Below are positions 58,949 through 64,000 of a stretch of 64,000 bases of DNA, piece by piece. Made by a program: the position numbers and the translations under genes. Each line of letters opens with the position of its first letter. Position 1 is the stretch's first letter. Origin of the DNA: Triparma columacea (Eukaryota; Sar; Bolidophyceae; Parmales; Triparmaceae). Under the pieces are notes generated by a model. That model worked only from the letters and a program-made list of their open reading frames with translations. It was not told the DNA's origin and did no database searches. The stretch is from the NCBI GenBank assembly GCA_030267965.1, contig BRYA01000173.1:1-64000 (forward strand), written 5' to 3'.

Positions 58949-61191
58949 TCACTTCCAAGTCTCCCTAATCCTCTCGCTGAATTGCTGCACCCCGTTAAAG
59001 TACCCGTTAACGTTATCAAAGTACCCCACCGCATTCTTCGGCATGTTCATTAGCACCTTAACAAGTTCCCTGTCTGCCGCAGTGGGTTTCCCCCCCTCCA
59101 GGAACGTGCCCTCCTTCTCCCCAAGCCTGGCGTCTAGATCCTTCATCCCGCCCTCCGTACCTAGGTCGGTATTCTCCCACTTGGTGGGGGGGCAGGGGGG
59201 GAACTTCTTACCTCCTGAAGCTGCCAGGTCCTCCTTGGGTTTGTTGGCTGCGATGAGTGCCATCTCCTCTGCGTTTGGCTTCATTGCCGGGAAGAGTAGG
59301 ACCTCCTTGATGTTGTTCTTGTTGGAGAGGAACATGGTTAGGCGGTCTATGCCGAGGCCCCAGCCTCCGGTGGGGGGGAGACCGTGCTCGAGGGCGACGA
59401 CGAAACTCTCGTCGAGGCACATCGCCTCGTCGTCTCCGTCTGCGTTGAAGCTGAGGGGGCGGAAGGGGGTTAGCTAAAAAGAGATGAAAAGTTAAGTTGT
59501 CGAAAGCGCTGGCTTACAAACGCTCCCTCTCCTCCTCCCCTCCCTAGCCGGCGCCTTCCCTCCTCACCTGGCCTGCTCCAAGAACCTCTCCCTCTGAACC
59601 TTGGGGTTGTTGAGCTCAGTGTACGCGTTGCACAGCTCCCTCCCAGCCACAAAGAGCTCGAACCTCTCCGTCAGGAACTTCTTCGACCTGTGGTACTTGG
59701 CGAGGGGGGACATGATCTCCGGGTGCTCCATGATGAAGGTAGGGTTGACGATTGCCGACTCGAGGTATTCCCCCACGAGCTCGTCGAGGAGGCGGGCCGT
59801 GGTGTGGGGGGGGGCGCACTCGATGTCCCTCTCCTTGAGGATCGCGGCGAGCTTCTCCGGGCACTTGGGATCGTCGAGGGAGGGGAGCTTGATCTTCATG
59901 ACCTCCTCGAGGCCGGAGATCATTGAGATCCTCTTGAAGGGGGGGGTGAAGTCAACCTCAACCTCGGGCATGCCAGGCTTGGGGCTGAAGGCGATCTTGT
60001 AGGACCCGCACACGCTCAGGACCATCCCGCTGACCATATCCTCCGTCATCTTCATGAGGTCCTCGTAGTCTGCGTACGCCTGGTAGAACTCGCAAGTCGT
60101 GAACTCGGGGTTGTGGGTGAGGTCGATGCCCTCGTTACGGTAGTTTCGGCCGATCTCGTAGACGCGCTCGAGGCCGCCGATGATTAGCTTCTTGAGGGGG
60201 AGCTCGGGGGCGATGCGCATGTACATCTCCTGGTTGAGGTCGTTGTGGAAGGTCTTGAAGGGCTGCGGCGGGGATAAGGGGGTGGGAATGAGATGTTTGT
60301 GTGAATGAGATGATTGTGTAAGAATTTCGAAGCGCGTTCGCCGTCTCGTTCTCGTCGTCCCTTTCCCCATCGTCCTTCGTCTCGTCGTCTTACCTTGGCG
60401 GTCGCTCCTCCAGGGAGGAGGCATAGGGATGGGGTCTCTACCTCAAGGAAGTTGCGCTCGTCTAGGAACCTTCTAATGTAAGAGATTACCCTGGCCCTGA
60501 TCTCAAATGTCCTCCTGTTCTCGTTGTTACATATCAAGTCGAGGTACCTGTTCCTGTACCGGACCTCAGGGTCGGTGATGGCAGCCTTGTCTCCATGTGC
60601 CTTTGGCAGCATGTGAAGGCAAGGTGAAAGCAGGACGATCTTGGACGGGAAGATCGAGAGCTGGCCGGTCTTGGACTTCCCGGGGGTCCCCTCAACGCCG
60701 ACGATGTCACCGCGCTTCAGGGCGCGGTGGATGGCGTTGAAACCCTCCTCCGACTCGTAGGTCTTGAGGTCAGACATGATCTGGACGAAATCCCCATCGC
60801 CCTTGAGGTCGTAGAAGTAGAGCTTTCCCTGGCCACGGACGGAGTTGAGCCTTCCGGCGATGGATACGGTGGTCCCCTCCAGCCTCTCGCCGTCATTGGC
60901 TTTTGAGCTGAACTCCTGAATGAAGTCCGGGACCCTGTGGGAGACGTGGAACTTGTGAGGGTATGCATTACCGCCCTCTGCGTGCATCTTTTCGATGGCG
61001 GCGACGCGGTTAGAGTAGTACTGTGTGGGATCGAGGTCCCCATCGTCCCCTGCTACGAACTTCTTCTCCTTCTTGGGGTTGGCAGCTTCCTTAGCGGCCT
61101 TGGCTGCTTCCTTCTCTGCCTTCTTCTTTGCAGCGGCCTCAGCCTTGAGACGCTTCTTCATAGCATTCTTCGACTCTTTCTCTTCTGGCAT
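58949..61191 (-). CDS. KARS: Lysyl-tRNA synthetase (class II), cytosolic type
   Basis: Exons (minus): 60394-61191, 59568-60262, 58949-59450; 1995 nt, 664 aa. It charges tRNA-Lys. The N-terminus is a Lys/Ala-rich helix ([17 protein letters not shown]), the eukaryotic tRNA-binding extension; then the OB-fold anticodon domain; class II motif 1 ([16 protein letters not shown]), motif 2 ([20 protein letters not shown]) and motif 3 ([15 protein letters not shown]). There is no targeting peptide at this start, so it is the cytosolic enzyme, although alternative starts could serve organelles. The C-terminus is extended by about 110 aa beyond motif 3, with no domain I know. Confidence 0.95.
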
Positions 61192-61608
61192 ACTGTGTTG
61201 ATAGATTGATTGTGAGTGTTAGATAAACATGATAAGTGTCAAAATAAGTACAAATAAATGGATGGGGACGGGAGGGAAGGAGAATGAAAATGCTTAAATA
61301 AGCACGTTAGCGGTATTATAATAGCTGTGCGACATATATACAAATATATATTGACGAATTAATCCAAAATATGCGGGTCAATATTGGTACTTGGACTTAC
61401 TTTGCAAATTGTTGTGTGGGGCGGAGGGAAGGAAAAAGTCGAAAAAGTGGAAGAAGACCATATTCTCCTTTCTCCTTCATCCGCTCTACCTCTTCAGTTT
61501 CGTTTAAGCTTTTCCTTTATTGTCAAAGCGTCCCACAATCGTCGCCGATCACGCCCGTCAATCTCTATTTCTGGGGGAAAGATTTTCAGCCAGCTCAGCC
61601 TTTCGCGG
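61192..61608. other. Divergent intergenic region
   Basis: Shared upstream region of lysyl-tRNA synthetase and the GST-like gene. A/T-rich at 61300-61380. No further gene seen. Confidence 0.4.
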
Positions 61609-63096
61609 ATGCGCCTTCTTAGCGGTCCCATTTTTGGTCTAGCAAGCGCTGTCCTTTCTCCTACTAACCCTACTATCTCATTTTCTCCATCTACTGCCCT
61701 CATGATGTCAACGAACGCTAATAGCGTCGCAACAGCAGCTCCAAAAGAGTGGGAGGACCTTTCATCGTTCCTCATTCCAAAGCCAGACAAGGTAAATGGC
61801 CCCACCAACCCCCAGGCCACCCTCCGCCTCTTCGGCCACGACCCCAAAGACGTCCGCGTAACCCTCTACCGCGACCACCACGCCTGGTGCCCCTACTGCC
61901 AAAAGATCTGGCTCTACCTTGAAGAGCACAAAATTCCTTATGCCGTTAAAAAGGTCACCATGTTCTGCTACGGAGACAAGGAGTCGTGGTACAGGAAGGT
62001 CTGCCCGAGCGGGATGCTCCCCGCCCTCTCCATAGACGGTCAGCTCATAACCGAGAGCGACGTGATCCTCATCAATTTGGACGCCGTCTTCGGTCCTGTC
62101 CCCTCCTCCCCTGACCTCGACAGCGACGAAGTTTACCCTTACCGTCGCCTCGAGCGCAAGCTCTTCGGAGCGTGGTGCGACTGGCTATGCCGACGTCACG
62201 TTCCCCTAACAGGCGGTGAATCCCGTGCTGCCGAATCGTTCAAGTCAGTTGCTGCAGAAGTTGATTCAGCACTCGGTAAATCCAAGTCTCCCTTCTTCCT
62301 GGATTCAGGGTTCTCCATAGCCGACATCATCTTCACTCCGTACATCGAGAGAATGTCAGCTTCGTTGACGTATTACAAAGGCTTCTCCCTCCGAGCCTCT
62401 TATCCTAACATAAACGCTTGGTTCACAGAGATGGAAAAACGGCCAACGTATCTCGGTGAGAGTGATATTCGCTCCTCGTTCCGTCTCCGGCCGCTCTAGG
62501 ACTAGGAGCTACAGTATTCTAACGTCGTCGCTCCGCTCCTCATCTCGCTTCGCTACCACCCAGGCACCCAATCTGATTTCCACACACACTCTCACGACCT
62601 ACCCCCTCAAATGGGAATGTGCGTTTCCGACGGGACGAAAGAAACCAGAAAAATGATGGAATACATCGACGGGGGTTACGTTGATTCCCCCCATTATGAA
62701 TTCGAGACGTCTACTACTCCCAGTCCTGACGTAGCTCTTGAAGCGTTAACGAGAGTGTACCTTCATAAAGAGCAGCTTGTCGAGGTAAACCCGACTACTG
62801 ATAAGGGTAAGTTTGACGAGGCTTTGAGGTGTGTTTTGACGTATCTGGCGACTGGTGAGGTCGTAAAACCTCCTCAAGGGACAGCGGAAGGGATGAGGTA
62901 CTTGAGGGATAGGGTCAACGTGCCGAGGGACATGTCGTTGCATGCGGGTAGGAAGTTGAGGATCGCCCTGGAATTGACGGCGAAGCTTGACGGAGATGGG
63001 CAATGGCCGAGGATCCAGGAAAATAACAGGAGGGACCAGAACCCGGTCCCGTTTGTGGAGGCCAAGAGGAAGCGGGAGGAGGCGATGGTGGGATGA
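61609..63096 (+). CDS. Glutathione S-transferase-like protein with CPYC active site
   Basis: Two exons, 61609-62455 and 62564-63096 (1380 nt, 459 aa). A thioredoxin-fold domain has AWCPYCQKIWLYLEE, a glutaredoxin-like dithiol motif, then the cis-Pro loop (GMLPALSIDG) and E-S-D (ITESDVILI) used to bind glutathione. An all-alpha GST C-domain follows (DSGFSIADIIFTPYIERM, with the typical hydrophobic N-capping box). The last ~170 aa have no domain I recognise. The N-terminus (MRLLSGPIFGLASAVLS) may be a targeting leader. CPYC suggests deglutathionylation or reductase activity (omega- or DHAR-like) rather than conjugation. Confidence 0.78.
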
Positions 63097-63269
63097 GCAA
63101 TGAGAAAAGAAAACTTGAGTAGTTTATAGGGGGGAGGATTTGCAAGCGAAAACTTGAAAACACTCTTTTTTTCATTTTGCCTTCGTTCGACACTTTCTCC
63201 TTTCCTTCCGTTCCAGACCCCTCTGCGTCTCCTCGCCCTCCCCGCATCAGACTCGGCACTCTCAAACCC

Positions 63270-64000
63270 TCACAACATCACGTTCACCAACGCCTGTATG
63301 AACGCCACCCTAGCCTCCACAGAAAAGTGATTAACAGTATCACCATCCACCCCCACCCGATCGTCCCCCCACGATTTCGTCTCCATGATGGCCTCGAGAT
63401 CCAGCATTCTAACATTCTCCCCGACCTTCCCAAACTCCCTCCTCGCGTAACTATTCAACAGCCTGACCTTCTCGTTGGTCGGGTTTGCACTTTTTGGTTT
63501 GCCCCCCGCATACGGCGCCGTCCGCCACACGATGTCCATCTCCCCAAGCCTCTCGTTATTCGACAATAGATCAAAAACTCTGACGAGCCCCTCCTCAATC
63601 AATCCCTGTTCCATATGTACCGCGTCATGCACACCAATTCCTATTATAATGTCTGTGTAGTCGTTCCAGCCCTCCTCATTTTCCCCGATCATAATCAAAT
63701 AATTCTCCACATCAGTAACCGACGGTGCCCACTTAAAGGACAAACAGGGGATCGTCACGTTGTAGTTGTATTTGCTGTGAAATCCGGCAGAAAGGAGTTT
63801 GCCGTCGTTCAAATCTTTCCAGTGGACGTCGGTGTCGCTTGAGGAGTGCTGGGCTCCGAGAAATATCGAGAGAGTTGCCGCGAGACGGCGGGTGAGAGAG
63901 TCCCCAAGTAGGACCACGCATCTGCCGTCGAAGATGGAGGATATCTCGGGGGAGGAAAACATGCGACCCGTGGCAGGAACGTACGTGTTGCCAAGCCACT
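63270..64000 (-). CDS. PC-esterase/SGNH-type protein, N-terminus outside the window
   Basis: The coding frame is open from the right edge to the stop at 63270, so the gene is cut off by the window. The block I Ser is in CVVLLGDSLTRRLA. The final Asp-x-x-His pair is DTVNHFS, followed by a helix. This is the pattern of the PC-esterase (GDSL/SGNH, DUF231/CASD1-like) family, which moves or removes O-acetyl groups on polysaccharides. The WLGNTYVP segment at the edge also fits. An upstream exon or signal anchor is expected beyond 64000. Confidence 0.65.
   Translation of the reverse strand, partial: WLGNTYVPATGRMFSSPEISSIFDGRCVVLLGDSLTRRLAATLSIFLGAQHSSSDTDVHWKDLNDGKLLSAGFHSKYNYNVTIPCLSFKWAPSVTDVENYLIMIGENEEGWNDYTDIIIGIGVHDAVHMEQGLIEEGLVRVFDLLSNNERLGEMDIVWRTAPYAGGKPKSANPTNEKVRLLNSYARREFGKVGENVRMLDLEAIMETKSWGDDRVGVDGDTVNHFSVEARVAFIQALVNVML

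Noticed and set aside
59451..59471. The acceptor after CTCTTTTTAG for lysyl-tRNA synthetase exon 3
   Set aside because: It would put a stop codon directly after the junction; the next acceptor (CCCCCTCAG) restores the conserved GDDEAM region.

Overview
The window is eukaryotic nuclear DNA from a photosynthetic alga with a red-derived secondary plastid, most likely an ochrophyte (heterokont). Three predicted proteins (acetyl-CoA carboxylase, a long-chain prenyl diphosphate synthase and a YbaB-family protein) start with a signal peptide whose cleavage region is followed by Phe, as in the bipartite plastid presequences of diatoms and their relatives. A full dynactin p150, alpha-tubulin and a TPX2-like protein point to conventional microtubule biology. 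I cannot name the genus; a bolidophyte/parmalean would fit, but that is a guess.

Layout. 1-1.6 kb: an unusual gene on the minus strand built from exactly 33-nt repeated mini-exons, running off the left edge. 2.2-9.9 kb: ISD11-like LYR protein (+) and plastid acetyl-CoA carboxylase (-, 7 exons, 2079 aa). 10.1-15 kb: topoisomerase III alpha (-, 11 exons, 862 aa) and a Sel1-repeat protein (-). 15.3-21.4 kb: prenyl diphosphate synthase, an EF-hand NCKX exchanger and a ZnF-UBP protein (all +). 21.5-31 kb: PEX1 (-, broken by an assembly gap), dynactin p150 (+) and a 2H cyclic phosphodiesterase (-). 31.3-37 kb: ALG2 mannosyltransferase and a large unrecognised signal-peptide protein with about a dozen EPxD repeats (+). 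37.3-47.9 kb: an unrecognised protein (-), alpha-tubulin (+) and a BRWD/PHIP-type WD40-bromodomain protein (-). 48.1-54.8 kb: two unrecognised multi-pass membrane proteins (+), a duplicated RGG-module membrane protein (-) and a short-chain dehydrogenase (+). 55-64 kb: TPX2-like protein, YbaB protein and lysyl-tRNA synthetase (-), a GST-like protein (+) and a PC-esterase-type protein (-) cut by the right edge.

Exon structures were built by hand from splice sites. For every multi-exon gene modelled end to end, the exon lengths sum to a multiple of three and the reading frame stays open. About 48 introns were placed; roughly 39 begin GTGAG, 8 begin GTAAG and 1 begins GTATG. Most are 65-180 nt, and many carry a CGCTTCGCT/CGTCGCAG-type motif near one end. 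Two introns in neighbouring, unrelated genes (dynactin and the phosphodiesterase) are nearly identical from GT to AG. This is the signature of introner elements, that is, introns that copy themselves. Together with the mini-exon array, it is the most interesting content of the window.
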